Made by a program: the position numbers and the translations under genes. From Intestinibacter bartlettii (lineage in GTDB: Bacteria > Bacillota > Clostridia > Peptostreptococcales > Peptostreptococcaceae), in the NCBI RefSeq assembly GCF_018917435.1, contig NZ_JAHLOQ010000017.1, forward strand, positions 1-64,000: a stretch of 64,000 nucleotides of DNA, written 5' to 3'. Under the pieces are notes generated by a model, which was not told the DNA's origin, made no database searches, and was given only the letters and a program-made list of their open reading frames with translations. Of the stretch, positions 44,193 to 53,707 are shown in pieces; positions within the stretch are counted from its first letter, which is position 1; every line of letters starts with the position of its first letter.

Positions 44193-44831
44193 ATGAGTGA
44201 TAATATTAAACACATTAAAGATAAATTCAGTGGATTTACTCCATATATAAACGGCTATCAAAATATGAAAAGAGCTTCTGTATTAATTCCTATAATAAAA
44301 AAAGATAATTCTTATGAGATATTATTTGAAGTAAGGTCAAAGACACTTAGAAGTCAGCCAAATGAAATTGCTTTTCCCGGTGGAAAAATTGAAAAAGGAG
44401 AAGACCCACAAACTGCTTGCATAAGAGAAACTTGCGAAGAAATCGGCATAACTCCTGATGATATAGAGATAATATCTCCACTTGATTTGTATATAAACCA
44501 CTCAAACCTGATAATACACCCATTTTTAGGAATAATTAAAGAAAATGCAATAAAAAATGGACTAGAAAATCTACCAATAAATAAAGATGAAGTGGACCAT
44601 ATTTTTAGTGTTCCAATAAAATATTTATTAGAATCATCACCAGAAGAATTTGAAAATGAAGTGGAAGTAAAAGTAAACGAAAACTTCCCATATTCTAAAA
44701 TTCCAAATAAAGAAAATTATAAATTTGCAGTAGGAAAATACTCAACTTTATTTTACGAATATAAAAACTACATAATCTGGGGAATTACTGCCAAAATATT
44801 AGAAAACTTTTTAAACTTTTTAAAATCATAG
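44193..44831 (+). CDS. NUDIX hydrolase, probable CoA pyrophosphatase
   Basis: 212 aa. The NUDIX box is GGKIEKGEDPQTACIRETCE EIGI in pattern (G-x5-E-x7-RE-x2-EE-x-G), preceded by EVRSKTLRSQPNEIAFPGG, the signature that marks CoA pyrophosphatases (NudL/YeaB type). It cleaves CoA into 3',5'-ADP and phosphopantetheine. AAAGGAG before the ATG. Single gene on the plus strand, convergent with the DUF421-DUF4363 pair. Confidence 0.88.
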   Translation: MSDNIKHIKDKFSGFTPYINGYQNMKRASVLIPIIKKDNSYEILFEVRSKTLRSQPNEIAFPGGKIEKGEDPQTACIRETCEEIGITPDDIEIISPLDLYINHSNLIIHPFLGIIKENAIKNGLENLPINKDEVDHIFSVPIKYLLESSPEEFENEVEVKVNENFPYSKIPNKENYKFAVGKYSTLFYEYKNYIIWGITAKILENFLNFLKS

Positions 44832-44885
44832 ATTTAAAATTTCAATACAATAATCTTAAGTTTTAACTTAAATAAATTTTTAAAA

Positions 44886-44928
44886 CAAAAAAGCATATAA
44901 AATACATTTCGTATTCTATATGCTTTTT
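44886..44928. terminator. Bidirectional terminator
   Basis: AAAAAGCATATA and TATATGCTTTTT pair through further ATAC/GTAT bases around a short loop; A and T runs on both sides. Serves the NUDIX gene and the DUF4363 gene. Confidence 0.9.
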
Positions 44929-44949
44929 ATTTTACTAATAATATTTTAT

Positions 44950-45330
44950 CTAGAAAATATAATTCCAGTTACATTTTTCATCAGCCATTAAATTTTGGAG
45001 AATAGATTCAACCCTTTCAAGTGCTTCTAATCCTCTTATTTCATTTTTACAATATACTGCATTTTTAGCTAAACCCAATTCTAAATTTAAATCATCGTAA
45101 TATTGATGATCGAGTACTTTTAACCAAAAATCCTTTTGTGTATCTAATTTTTTAACTAAATCATCTAACCTTTTATCTGCCTCATCCCAATTTTCGTTAT
45201 GTATTACCTCATACGTCGCTTGAACCTCTTTTGTATAACCAATACAAAATTTTTCAACTTTGTTATCTATATAAAGTCCAAAAAATATAAAGAAAATGAC
45301 CCATGTAAGTGCTATTATAGTATTTCTCAT
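44950..45330 (-). CDS. DUF4363 family membrane-anchored protein
   Basis: 126 aa with one N-terminal hydrophobic segment (TIIALTWVIFFIFFGLYIDN) and a helical extracytoplasmic part. The DUF4363 family is regularly found directly after a DUF421 gene, and here only nine bases separate the two, so a complex is likely. Function unknown; in spore formers such pairs are associated with the spore or cell envelope. Confidence 0.8.
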   Translation of the reverse strand: MRNTIIALTWVIFFIFFGLYIDNKVEKFCIGYTKEVQATYEVIHNENWDEADKRLDDLVKKLDTQKDFWLKVLDHQYYDDLNLELGLAKNAVYCKNEIRGLEALERVESILQNLMADEKCNWNYIF

Positions 45331-45339
45331 ATTTTATCC

Positions 45340-45993
45340 TCACTTTTTCTTTTGAATTAATATTTTATCATATTCATCTAAAACACAAAGTAATACCTCT
45401 TTTGCCTTTTTTATTTCATATGATTTTAATATACTATTAAGCCAAGCTTCATCTTTATCTATTTGTTTTAGGTTTTCTTTTATCACAGAACCATCTAAAA
45501 TAAGCGGAATTGGCAAGTGATAAAAAGGTCTTGATGGTGTGGAATTATAATTTGAAGTTGGGACAACGCTCAAACTTCCATCGGTTTCTAATATGGCATA
45601 TTGGATATATTTTATATTAAAATACCCCTGTATCCTAAGTTGTTCTAAAAGTTCATTTATACTCACTCTCTCTTTTTTGAGTTCTTTATAATCTATTTCA
45701 CCTTTATTGATTAATATTGATGGTTTCCCCGATAACATTATAGATACTTTTCTAAATTTCAAGGATAAAAATGAAATTATAGTTTGCATTGCTACAAGCC
45801 CAGTTAATGCTGCAATACCATTTATCATCGGTATATCGTTGTTTTCCATTGGTAGTGATGCAACTTCGGCTATCAAAAGTGTGATAACTAAGTCAAAGCA
45901 ATTCATCTCAGCAATTTCACCTTTTCCCATAATCCTCATAGAAATCAGTACTGCTATATATAAAACAATACTCCTCAAGAAAACTACAATCAT
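45340..45993 (-). CDS. DUF421 (YetF/YrbG-like) membrane protein
   Basis: 217 aa. Three membrane segments at about 5-85, then the cytosolic or spore-facing domain with KPSILINKGEIDYKELKKER, LLEQLRIQGYFNIKYIQYAI and ETDGSLSVVP, all typical of DUF421. The family is implicated in spore germination and envelope functions in Bacillales and Clostridia. AAAGGAGG before ATG. First gene of a two-gene unit with the DUF4363 gene. Confidence 0.88.
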   Translation of the reverse strand: MIVVFLRSIVLYIAVLISMRIMGKGEIAEMNCFDLVITLLIAEVASLPMENNDIPMINGIAALTGLVAMQTIISFLSLKFRKVSIMLSGKPSILINKGEIDYKELKKERVSINELLEQLRIQGYFNIKYIQYAILETDGSLSVVPTSNYNSTPSRPFYHLPIPLILDGSVIKENLKQIDKDEAWLNSILKSYEIKKAKEVLLCVLDEYDKILIQKKK

Positions 45994-46087
45994 ATTGACC
46001 TCCTTTTAGATGTTGCCATATACTTTTTATATATAAAACTTTATCATAACTTTTATATTGCGCTATAAATAATGATTATATACAAAT

Positions 46088-47545
46088 TTATTTAATATTT
46101 GCCAATATGTTTACTAAAAAGTCCCACGTTCTCTCTGTAGATAAAATATCTATATGTTCATCAGGAGTGTGAACATCAAATAAGTTTGGACCTATAGATA
46201 CAGCTTGTGCCCCTTGTATTGCATCTAATAATAATCCACACTCAAGTCCAGCATGTATTGCCACTATTTCTGGATTTTTGCCGTTTAACTCTTTGTAAGT
46301 ATCAACACATATTTGCTCTAATTTTGAATCTTTTTTATATTCCCACTCTGGATAATCGTCTTCTAATATAAGTTCAACACCTATGGCATCACAAAGTAGT
46401 TTCATTCTATCGTTTAAATCATCTTTTAAACTCTTAACTGAACTTCTTGTTGCAAATTCAAATTTTATATTTTCGTTTTCTGTTACTACAACACCTAAAT
46501 TTGTAGAAGATTCCACTAGTCCCTCTATATCTGCACTCATTGTTTGAATATTTCTAGGCATTAAATTTAAAACTTTTATTACTTTATCTTGAACTTGTTC
46601 TGATAAAGCTCTCTCATGCACTTCATCTATTTTATGCATTTCAACTACTATTGATGGATCTGATGTTTTAAATTCATTTTTAAATATTTCTAACATAGAC
46701 TCAATAACTTCTTTAGCATTTTTTTCATCATTAGAATCTAAAGTTACTATTGCTTCTGCCTCACGAGGTATCGCATTATTTTTAAGTCCACCACTTATAG
46801 ATATTAAATCATATTTTATATTACTATTTGAAAGTTTATTTAAAATTCTTCCCATAAGTAGGTTTGAATTTGCTCTTTCTTTGTCTATTTCAATACCAGA
46901 GTGACCGCCTTTTAGTCCTTTTATACTTATAACATAAGCTTGTTTCTTATCTATATCTTTTAACTCTTTAGGTATATTTACTATTGCTGTAACACCACCT
47001 GCACAACTAACAGTTATTCTACCTTCTTCTTCTGAATCTAAGTTTATTATGTATCTTCCATCAAAAAGACTTCCATCTAAATTCATAGCACCTTCCATAC
47101 TTACTTCTTCATTTACAGTAAATAATACTTCTAGTTTTGGTGTAGGTACATCGTCACATGCTAAAAGCGCAAGCCCCATAGCAACTGCTATACCGTTATC
47201 TGCACCTAATGTTGTACCATCTGCATATAGATAGTTCCCTTTTACTTGTAGTTTGATTGGATCTTTTGTAAAGTCGTGCTCAACATCCTTGTTTTTTTCA
47301 CAAACCATATCCATATGACCTTGAAGTATTACACCTGGAGCATTTTCATACCCTGGTGATGCTTCTTTTTTGATTATTACATTTAGTGTTTCATCTTGTA
47401 TTGTTTCTAAATTAAGTCTTCTTCCCTCTTTTACTAAATAATCACTTATCTCTTTTTCATTTCCTGAGCCTCTAGGAATTTTTGATATCTCCTCAAAGTA
47501 CTTGAAAACTAATTCTAATTTTGGATTTTGAAAATTAAATTCCAT
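46088..47545 (-). CDS. pepD: Aminoacyl-histidine dipeptidase (M20 family, PepD)
   Basis: 485 aa. Zinc-binding and catalytic motifs: LQGHMDMVCEKN near 74, GTTLGADNGIAVAMGLALL near 113 and FTVNEEVSMEGAMNL near 147. ISIKGLKGGHSGIEI marks the dimerisation domain, and the C-terminal IHAGLECGLL and ISIGPN-like SIGPNLFDVHTPDEH complete the metal site. It splits dipeptides such as carnosine in the cytosol. Lies 43 bp after the YfcC transporter gene, so peptide or amino-acid uptake and breakdown seem to be linked. Confidence 0.93.
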   Translation of the reverse strand: MEFNFQNPKLELVFKYFEEISKIPRGSGNEKEISDYLVKEGRRLNLETIQDETLNVIIKKEASPGYENAPGVILQGHMDMVCEKNKDVEHDFTKDPIKLQVKGNYLYADGTTLGADNGIAVAMGLALLACDDVPTPKLEVLFTVNEEVSMEGAMNLDGSLFDGRYIINLDSEEEGRITVSCAGGVTAIVNIPKELKDIDKKQAYVISIKGLKGGHSGIEIDKERANSNLLMGRILNKLSNSNIKYDLISISGGLKNNAIPREAEAIVTLDSNDEKNAKEVIESMLEIFKNEFKTSDPSIVVEMHKIDEVHERALSEQVQDKVIKVLNLMPRNIQTMSADIEGLVESSTNLGVVVTENENIKFEFATRSSVKSLKDDLNDRMKLLCDAIGVELILEDDYPEWEYKKDSKLEQICVDTYKELNGKNPEIVAIHAGLECGLLLDAIQGAQAVSIGPNLFDVHTPDEHIDILSTERTWDFLVNILANIK

Positions 47546-47588
47546 TTTTATTTTCCTTTCAGTCTTTATTTTGCAAATATTGTATTAT

Positions 47589-49007
47589 CTATCTTATAAA
47601 CATCATAGCAATTGAAAGTATAATTGCTGATGATATAAATATAGCTATTAAAACTTTTGTTACGAATTTTACCCATGATTCATAATCTACTTTAGCGATT
47701 GCAAGTGTTCCCATTATAACACCACTTGTAGGTGTAACTAAATTTACTATACCACTACCTGCGCTGAATATTGAAATTATAACTTCTGGTCTAAAACCTA
47801 AGCTAAGTGCTAAAGGCCCAAATATAGGCATTGATAAACCTGCAAGTCCTGATGTAGATGGGATAAAGAATGTTAACGCCATATAAATTAAATATGCTAC
47901 TATAGTAAATACTATCGGACTCATTCCAACTAAAACATTTGATGCCTTGCTTAATACATAAGCATCTAAACCAGTTGTATTCATTATAACTGATATACCT
48001 CTTGATACACCTATAACTAAAGCAACACCAACCATATCAGCAGCTCCTGCTAAAAATGCATCGACTATTTCTCCTTCTTTCATTCCATAGACGATACCAA
48101 TAACAATCGACATTATTACAAACCAAACTCCTAGCTCAGAAAACCACCAATTACCTAAACTAGAACCAGTTAAAAATCCAGTAGCTATAAATAAATTAAT
48201 TCCAAACTCTTCCCAAGGTATTATTCCTGCAACCATAATTATAAATGTAAATGCAAATAATCCCAATACTATTTTTCTCTTTTTAGTAAATTCGATTACT
48301 TCTTCTTTACCTGATTTATTTCCTATAAATGCTTCATTAGCATGTTGTATTTCTAACTCCGAAAGTATACTTTCATTTTTATCGTTATAAACTTTTTTTG
48401 CATAACTCATAACAAAGTATATTGATATAAGTAATGATGAAATCCATAAAGCTGTATTAGTTGCTATAACTACACCCTGATTTACTAAAATTCCAGCTGC
48501 ATTTAATGCACCTATACTTACTGAAACTAAAAATGGGTTTACAGTTGAACCTAATACACCACATCCTGATCCTAAAATTATTGTAGCGACTGATACTAAT
48601 GGGTCAAAGCCTGCTATAATCATTGTAGTTGTTACAAGCGCTGTAAAAGCAATTGTTTCTTCTGCCATACCAAAACTAGTCCCGCCAAGTGAAAATAAAA
48701 ACATAAGAACTGGTATTAATATTAATTCTTTACCTTTTAATTTAGACACTACTGAACCTATTCCAGCATCTAGTGCACCTGTTTTTGTTGTTATTCCTAA
48801 AAATCCTCCTATTAATAAAACAAATATCGCAATGTCAATTGAATCGTTAAGTCCATTTATTGGTGCCATCACAAAATCTGATAAACTCGCTGGAACTACT
48901 CCAGGTATAAAGTGTGTTGCAATTGCTATAATTGCTGTAATTATAAGTAACACTGTATAAGATGTCGGTAACTTAAATCCTTTTTTCTTTTTTTGTTTGT
49001 TGTCCAT
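47589..49007 (-). CDS. YfcC-family membrane transporter
   Basis: 472 aa with about twelve membrane segments. LPTSYTVLLIITAIIAIATH near the start, LGGTSFGMAEETIAF near 105 and GCGVLGSTVNPF near 150 are typical of the YfcC/ArcD-like (C4-dicarboxylate-like) family of arginine/ornithine or short-peptide/amino-acid carriers. Substrate unknown, but the downstream dipeptidase suggests peptides or amino acids. RBS AAGGAGA. Confidence 0.88.
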   Translation of the reverse strand: MDNKQKKKKGFKLPTSYTVLLIITAIIAIATHFIPGVVPASLSDFVMAPINGLNDSIDIAIFVLLIGGFLGITTKTGALDAGIGSVVSKLKGKELILIPVLMFLFSLGGTSFGMAEETIAFTALVTTTMIIAGFDPLVSVATIILGSGCGVLGSTVNPFLVSVSIGALNAAGILVNQGVVIATNTALWISSLLISIYFVMSYAKKVYNDKNESILSELEIQHANEAFIGNKSGKEEVIEFTKKRKIVLGLFAFTFIIMVAGIIPWEEFGINLFIATGFLTGSSLGNWWFSELGVWFVIMSIVIGIVYGMKEGEIVDAFLAGAADMVGVALVIGVSRGISVIMNTTGLDAYVLSKASNVLVGMSPIVFTIVAYLIYMALTFFIPSTSGLAGLSMPIFGPLALSLGFRPEVIISIFSAGSGIVNLVTPTSGVIMGTLAIAKVDYESWVKFVTKVLIAIFISSAIILSIAMMFIR

Positions 49008-49245
49008 TTTCTATCTCCTTTTTGCATTGTTGTCTAAGATTAAAATTTCCTATTTTAAATTGATATATTCATTATTTAAAAATTCATTTGTAATTTTTTG
49101 TTTTTGTGGCATTTTTTAATCTTATTTCCTACTGGGTAGTATAAATTATTTTTATATGTAATACAAGATTTTCTATATTATTAATTATTTAACAAAAATT
49201 CTTTATTATTTTTTAATATTAATTACAATATTAATAGATATATAC

Positions 49246-49279
49246 AAAAAAATAGAAGGAAGTCATCCTTCTATTTTCT
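49246..49279 (-). terminator. Rho-independent terminator
   Basis: AAAATAGAAGGA and TCCTTCTATTTT form a perfect stem with a five-base loop and T run on the minus strand, after the aminotransferase gene at 49296. Confidence 0.93.
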
Positions 49280-49295
49280 ATAAAATATATTCAAT

Positions 49296-50615
49296 CTAAA
49301 ATCTTATTCGTCCAGTATGTTTTCTATGTCTTCTTGTATTTCTATTATTAGCAATAAACTCTACTTCATTTAAAAATATATTCGCCTCATCAATAGTATT
49401 ATATAAACCTAAACTAGCTCTTATCATTCCATAAAAATATTCTCCAGATACAACATCTCTATAAGCATCACTATCACTTGCTCCCATAAGTCTATATACA
49501 TAAGTATGGGCACAAAACTTTCCTGATCTAAGTGATATTCCCTTTTCTGTCGCCATCATTATAGAAACCTCACTATAATCTCTATTTTTAATATTAAAAG
49601 GTATTACTCCTATTCTATCTTCTGTATAATCTACATCACCATACATAATGATATTATTTATACTTTTTAATCCTTGTATAATATAATTTTTTAATTCCCT
49701 TTCATGATTCTCTATATTTTCAAATCCTATATTTTTCAAATCAGCAAGGGCCCTAGCCATAGCTATAGCTCCAAAAAAATTTTGTGTGCCTGCTTCATAT
49801 TTTTCAGGAACAGCAGTCCAAATCAGTCTATCATCAAATACCCCAGCAACACATCCCCCACCAGATAAAAATGGATCTTCTTCATTTAAATAATCTTTCT
49901 TTCCGACAATTGCTCCACTTCCAAAAGGAGCATATGCTTTGTGTGCTGAAAAAGTCAAAAAATCTATTTCTTCTTCTTTTGAACCTCCATTCATATTTAT
50001 CTTTTTGTGTGATACTAATTGAGCAGCATCCACAATTATAAGCGCTCCGTACTTATGAGCAAGTCGTGCTATATCGTGGATTGGAGTTGTATATCCAGTT
50101 ACATTTGATGCACCCGTAACAGTTACTATTTTTATTTTACCATTTGCTTTTATAAGCTCGTCTTCTATATCGTCTATATTTATCCTTCCAAGATGATCAA
50201 CTTCCACATACACCATTTTCCCCACTCTTCTAAAAGGAAGGTCATTTGCATGATGCTCCATTCTCGTAGTTAAAATCATATCATCTTTTTCTTGTACAAG
50301 TACATTAGCAAGTACATTTAATCCCTCTGTATCTGATTTTGTATAAATTATTGTATAATCATCATTATCTCCTAATCCAAAAAAATCTAGGATTATATCT
50401 CTTGCTTGATTAAACATCATAGTACAATATTCACCCTTAAATCCCACACCTCTAGCTATAGGACCGTAATTTTTTATATTATCATAAATTATCTGTGTAA
50501 CAGTTTTTAGTGGTGGTGTTGTCGCTCCATTATCAAAATTTATGGGTGTTGTATAAACTCCATTTGATAATTTTATCTTCTCATCTATACCATCAAATAA
50601 ATCTCTATAATCCAT
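49296..50615 (-). CDS. Class V aminotransferase / cysteine desulfurase-like PLP enzyme
   Basis: 439 aa. FDNGATTPPLKTVTQ near 28, TRMEHHANDLPFR near 138, VTGASNVTGYTTPIHDIA near 175, VDAAQLVSHKKINM near 205 and TFSAHKAYAPFGSGAIVG (PLP lysine) near 230 are the SufS/CsdA-type pattern. The C-terminal part has GISLRSGKFCAHTYVYRLMG, with a Cys in the position of the desulfurase active site. Not next to suf or isc genes, so its role, sulfur transfer or another amine reaction, is open. RBS AAGGGGGA. Confidence 0.82.
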   Translation of the reverse strand: MDYRDLFDGIDEKIKLSNGVYTTPINFDNGATTPPLKTVTQIIYDNIKNYGPIARGVGFKGEYCTMMFNQARDIILDFFGLGDNDDYTIIYTKSDTEGLNVLANVLVQEKDDMILTTRMEHHANDLPFRRVGKMVYVEVDHLGRINIDDIEDELIKANGKIKIVTVTGASNVTGYTTPIHDIARLAHKYGALIIVDAAQLVSHKKINMNGGSKEEEIDFLTFSAHKAYAPFGSGAIVGKKDYLNEEDPFLSGGGCVAGVFDDRLIWTAVPEKYEAGTQNFFGAIAMARALADLKNIGFENIENHERELKNYIIQGLKSINNIIMYGDVDYTEDRIGVIPFNIKNRDYSEVSIMMATEKGISLRSGKFCAHTYVYRLMGASDSDAYRDVVSGEYFYGMIRASLGLYNTIDEANIFLNEVEFIANNRNTRRHRKHTGRIRF

Positions 50616-50884
50616 ATAAATTCCCCCTTATTATCATGGTATAAATATATTTATTTTTACCTGTAAATATTACCTGTTTTTTATTTTTCTCAATTTTTGT
50701 AGAAATATGTAGAAATCTATGGTTGATTTATGATAAAATAAAAAAATCCGCATTTAAAGCGTATAATAAGAAAATCTTTATATTGATATACATAATATTT
50801 ATTTTCTTATTTAATATTAATAATATTGATTTTTAGTTTATGATTTTTAAATTATTAAATTTTCTTAGAAAGGTTACGATACAA

Positions 50885-51841
50885 ATGAACAATAATGGAT
50901 CATATGCACTAGTTTTCGGTGTATCAGTTTTTGACATATGTGGTTTTACAGATAACGATTATAGAGCTAATGACTCAAACCCAGGTAGGGTTAGAACTTC
51001 TTTCGGTGGAGTTTGCAGAAATATAGCTGAATGTATGGCTAGAGTTGGAGTTAATACAAAATTTATATCTGTTTTAGGTGATGATGAAACAGGAAAAAGT
51101 ATACTTCAACATTCAAAAGAAATGAATTACAATATGGAGGATTCTCTTATAGTAGAGGGCGGACATACTCCTACTTACATGGCTGTACTTGATCATTTCG
51201 GTGAAATGATGTCTGCTGTTGTAGATATGAAAATAATAGATAAATTCACAACAGAATTTATAGATTCTAAAGCTGACATAATAAAAAATTCTGAGTACAT
51301 GGTTTTAGACTCAGACAGACCTGACATAGTAGAACATATACTAAAAAGTTTCACTAATGATACTAAATTTATATTAGACCCAGTTTCTGCTGCAAAAGCT
51401 AAAACTGTTACACATTTAGTAAAATACTTCCACACTATAAAACCAAACAGATACGAAGCTGAAATAATGTGTGGATTTAAAATCGAAAATGAAGACGATT
51501 TAAGAAAAGCTGGTAAATACTTCACAGATTTAGGTGTAAAAAATGTATTTATCACTCTTGATGAAGATGGAATTTACTACAACAACGGTGTTGAAGAAGG
51601 TAAATTAAAAGCTAATGATGTAAATGTAGTGAATGTTACAGGTGCTGGAGACTCTTTCGTTTCAGGAATCACAAAAGGATATATGGAAGGTTATAGTTTA
51701 ATAGATACACTTAAATATGCTATATCTATGTCATCTATAACAATATCAACAGAAGAAACTATACATCCAGATATGTGCCATGATTTAGTTTCTAGATATA
51801 TACAAGATACTAATTGGACTCATACTGAATTTAATAATTAA
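50885..51841 (+). CDS. PfkB-family carbohydrate/nucleoside kinase
   Basis: 318 aa from the ATG at 50885, preceded by AGAAAGG; an upstream in-frame ATG at 50840 has no good site. SFGGVCRNIAECMARVGVNT near 40 is the PfkB sugar-binding motif (pattern GG...N.A..L..LG) and NVTGAGDSFVSGITKGYMEG near 252 the ATP/anion-hole motif with the catalytic Asp. The sequence is closest in feel to pseudouridine or ribokinase-like kinases, but no psuG is adjacent. Own terminator follows. Confidence 0.85.
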   Translation: MNNNGSYALVFGVSVFDICGFTDNDYRANDSNPGRVRTSFGGVCRNIAECMARVGVNTKFISVLGDDETGKSILQHSKEMNYNMEDSLIVEGGHTPTYMAVLDHFGEMMSAVVDMKIIDKFTTEFIDSKADIIKNSEYMVLDSDRPDIVEHILKSFTNDTKFILDPVSAAKAKTVTHLVKYFHTIKPNRYEAEIMCGFKIENEDDLRKAGKYFTDLGVKNVFITLDEDGIYYNNGVEEGKLKANDVNVVNVTGAGDSFVSGITKGYMEGYSLIDTLKYAISMSSITISTEETIHPDMCHDLVSRYIQDTNWTHTEFNN

Positions 51842-51846
51842 TTTTA

Positions 51847-51869
51847 TAAGGGGCTTAATGCCCCTTTTT
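51847..51869 (+). terminator. Rho-independent terminator
   Basis: AAGGGGC-TTAAT-GCCCCTTTTT directly after the kinase gene. Confidence 0.92.
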
Positions 51870-51930
51870 AATTTTAGTAAATTATATATTATCTATGTTG
51901 TGGATAATTTATAATTTACTACTTAAAGAC

Positions 51931-51963
51931 AAAAAACCTCTTTTTTACAAAAGAGGTTTTTCT
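51931..51963 (-). terminator. Rho-independent terminator of miaB
   Basis: AAAACCTCTTTTG and AAAAGAGGTTTTTT on the minus strand form a stem with a T run, 14 bp after the miaB stop. Confidence 0.92.
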
Positions 51964-51976
51964 TCATAATTAAATA

Positions 51977-53425
51977 TTACTCAACCATTTCCCCGTTTAA
52001 TGAGAATGATAAAGCTGCTTCAGTTATTTTAACATCTACTAATTTACCGATTAAATCAGCATTTGGGTCTTTTACACTAAAGTTAACTAATTTATTTTGT
52101 CTAGTTCTACCAGTGAATTTAGTGTCGTCAGTTTTACTCTTACCTTCAACTAATATCTCTACTACTTGATCTTGGTGAGTAGTGTTGTTTTCTTTTGAGA
52201 TTTCGTTAACTAACTCTAATACTCTGTTAAATCTTTCGTGTTTAACATCTTCTGGTATTTGATCTTCCATCTTAGCTGCTGGAGTACCAGTTCTCTTAGA
52301 GTATATGAATGTGAATGCATTGTCGTATCTAACTTGTCTTATTACATCCATAGTATCTTCAACATCTTCTTCAGTTTCACCTGGGAATCCTACCATTATA
52401 TCTGTAGAGAATGCTATCCCTGGAACCTCAGCTTTAGCTTTTTCTACTATTCTTAGGTAATCTTCTTTAGAATAATGTCTGTTCATTTTCTTTAATAATT
52501 TAGTACTTCCGCATTGAACTGGAAGGTGTAAGAATTCACAAACTTTGTCACAATCTCTCATAGCATATATAACTTCATCAGATATATCTTTTGGATGAGA
52601 AGTCATAAATCTTATTCTTTCTAATCCATCTATTTCGTTAACTTTTCTTAAAAGCTCAGCAAAAGTTATTCTATCTTCTTCTTCTAAAGTTTTACCATAA
52701 GAGTCTACGTTTTGTCCTAATAAAGTAACTTCTTTAGTTCCATTTGCAACTAATTCTTTTATTTCATTTAATATATCTTCTGGTTTTCTACTTCTTTCAC
52801 GACCTCTAGTGTAAGGAACTATACAGTAAGTACAGAAGTTATTGCAACCGTACATTATATTTACGAATGCTTTAAGCTCGAATTTTCTATCACTTCTTAA
52901 ACCTTCTACAACTTCACCATCAACATCCCATACATCTATAAGTATAGAATCACTTGACATTGATTCAGATAATAATTCTGGGAATTTGTATAAGTTGTGA
53001 GTACCAAATACTAAGTCAACATGTTTGTATTTAGCTTTTATTTCTTTAACTATAGCAGGTTGTTGCATCATACATCCGCACACAGCTATTTTTAAGTTAG
53101 GATTTCTTCTTTTTATTAATTTTAAGTGTCCTAAGTTTCCGTATACTTTAAGTTCAGCATTTTCTCTAACTGCACAAGTATTGTATATTATTAAATCTGC
53201 ATGGTCAGCTATTAAAGAAGGCTCATACCCCATTGCATTTAACATAGCTCCTAATTTTTCAGAGTCATGTTCGTTCATTTGACATCCAAATGTTTGTATA
53301 AAATAAGATTTTTTCTTACCAGTTAAGTGGAAATATCTTTCGTTTTCATTTTTTATTTCGTTTATATATTTGTCCTGTTCTCTTATTTTTTCCATAGGAA
53401 CAGTAACTTGTTTTCTTTTAGACAT
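51977..53425 (-). CDS. miaB: tRNA-2-methylthio-N6-dimethylallyladenosine synthase
   Basis: 482 aa. The MTTase domain starts [20 protein letters not shown] with further Cys in YNTCAVREN and [10 protein letters not shown]; the radical SAM cluster is [20 protein letters not shown]; a TRAM domain ends the protein ([16 protein letters not shown] onward). It adds a methylthio group at C2 of i6A37 made by MiaA. In relatives miaB often directly precedes mutS; here 13.7 kb lies between them. RBS AAAGGAGA. Confidence 0.96.
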   Translation of the reverse strand: MSKRKQVTVPMEKIREQDKYINEIKNENERYFHLTGKKKSYFIQTFGCQMNEHDSEKLGAMLNAMGYEPSLIADHADLIIYNTCAVRENAELKVYGNLGHLKLIKRRNPNLKIAVCGCMMQQPAIVKEIKAKYKHVDLVFGTHNLYKFPELLSESMSSDSILIDVWDVDGEVVEGLRSDRKFELKAFVNIMYGCNNFCTYCIVPYTRGRERSRKPEDILNEIKELVANGTKEVTLLGQNVDSYGKTLEEEDRITFAELLRKVNEIDGLERIRFMTSHPKDISDEVIYAMRDCDKVCEFLHLPVQCGSTKLLKKMNRHYSKEDYLRIVEKAKAEVPGIAFSTDIMVGFPGETEEDVEDTMDVIRQVRYDNAFTFIYSKRTGTPAAKMEDQIPEDVKHERFNRVLELVNEISKENNTTHQDQVVEILVEGKSKTDDTKFTGRTRQNKLVNFSVKDPNADLIGKLVDVKITEAALSFSLNGEMVE

Positions 53426-53522
53426 TTAATTACAATCTCCTTTCAAATTAATGCAAAGTTTATTATATCATAAATATTGACAAAGATTAAAAAAATATAT
53501 ACGAAATATAAAATAAAATATA

Positions 53523-53551
53523 AAAAGATAAGATTAAATCTTATCTTTTTA
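53523..53551 (-). terminator. Terminator overlapping small ORF stop
   Basis: AAAAAGATAAGATT and AATCTTATCTTTTT form a perfect stem-loop; the TAA of the 52-aa gene lies at its edge. Confidence 0.9.
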
Positions 53552-53707
53552 TTCTTCATTTTCTTTAACTAGGCTATATGAGTAATTTACTTCACTTTTA
53601 AAATCATCATATATATCTTCTATGTCTCCGAAAACTTTTATGAATTCCTCGTCAGTCATTTTAGCTATGATTTTTTCAACTTCAGTTAAATATGTAACTC
53701 CTTTCAT
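53549..53707 (-). CDS. 52-aa protein overlapping ART-like gene, possible antitoxin
   Basis: MKGVTYLTEVEKIIAKMTDE onward, an acidic helical protein of 52 aa ending in VKENEE. Its ATG (53705-53707) lies inside the 3' end of the ART-like gene, a 26-base overlap in another frame. GAGGAGG stands nine bases before it, also inside that gene. The short acidic product, overlap with the upstream enzyme gene and shared terminator are what one expects of an antitoxin or immunity protein, but no family is recognised. Confidence 0.7.
   Translation of the reverse strand: MKGVTYLTEVEKIIAKMTDEEFIKVFGDIEDIYDDFKSEVNYSYSLVKENEE

Noticed and set aside
16761-51907. Three consensus DnaA boxes (16761-16769, 38472-38480, 51899-51907)
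   Set aside because: They are single sites more than 10 kb apart, with no clustering and no dnaA or dnaN nearby, so no origin is called.
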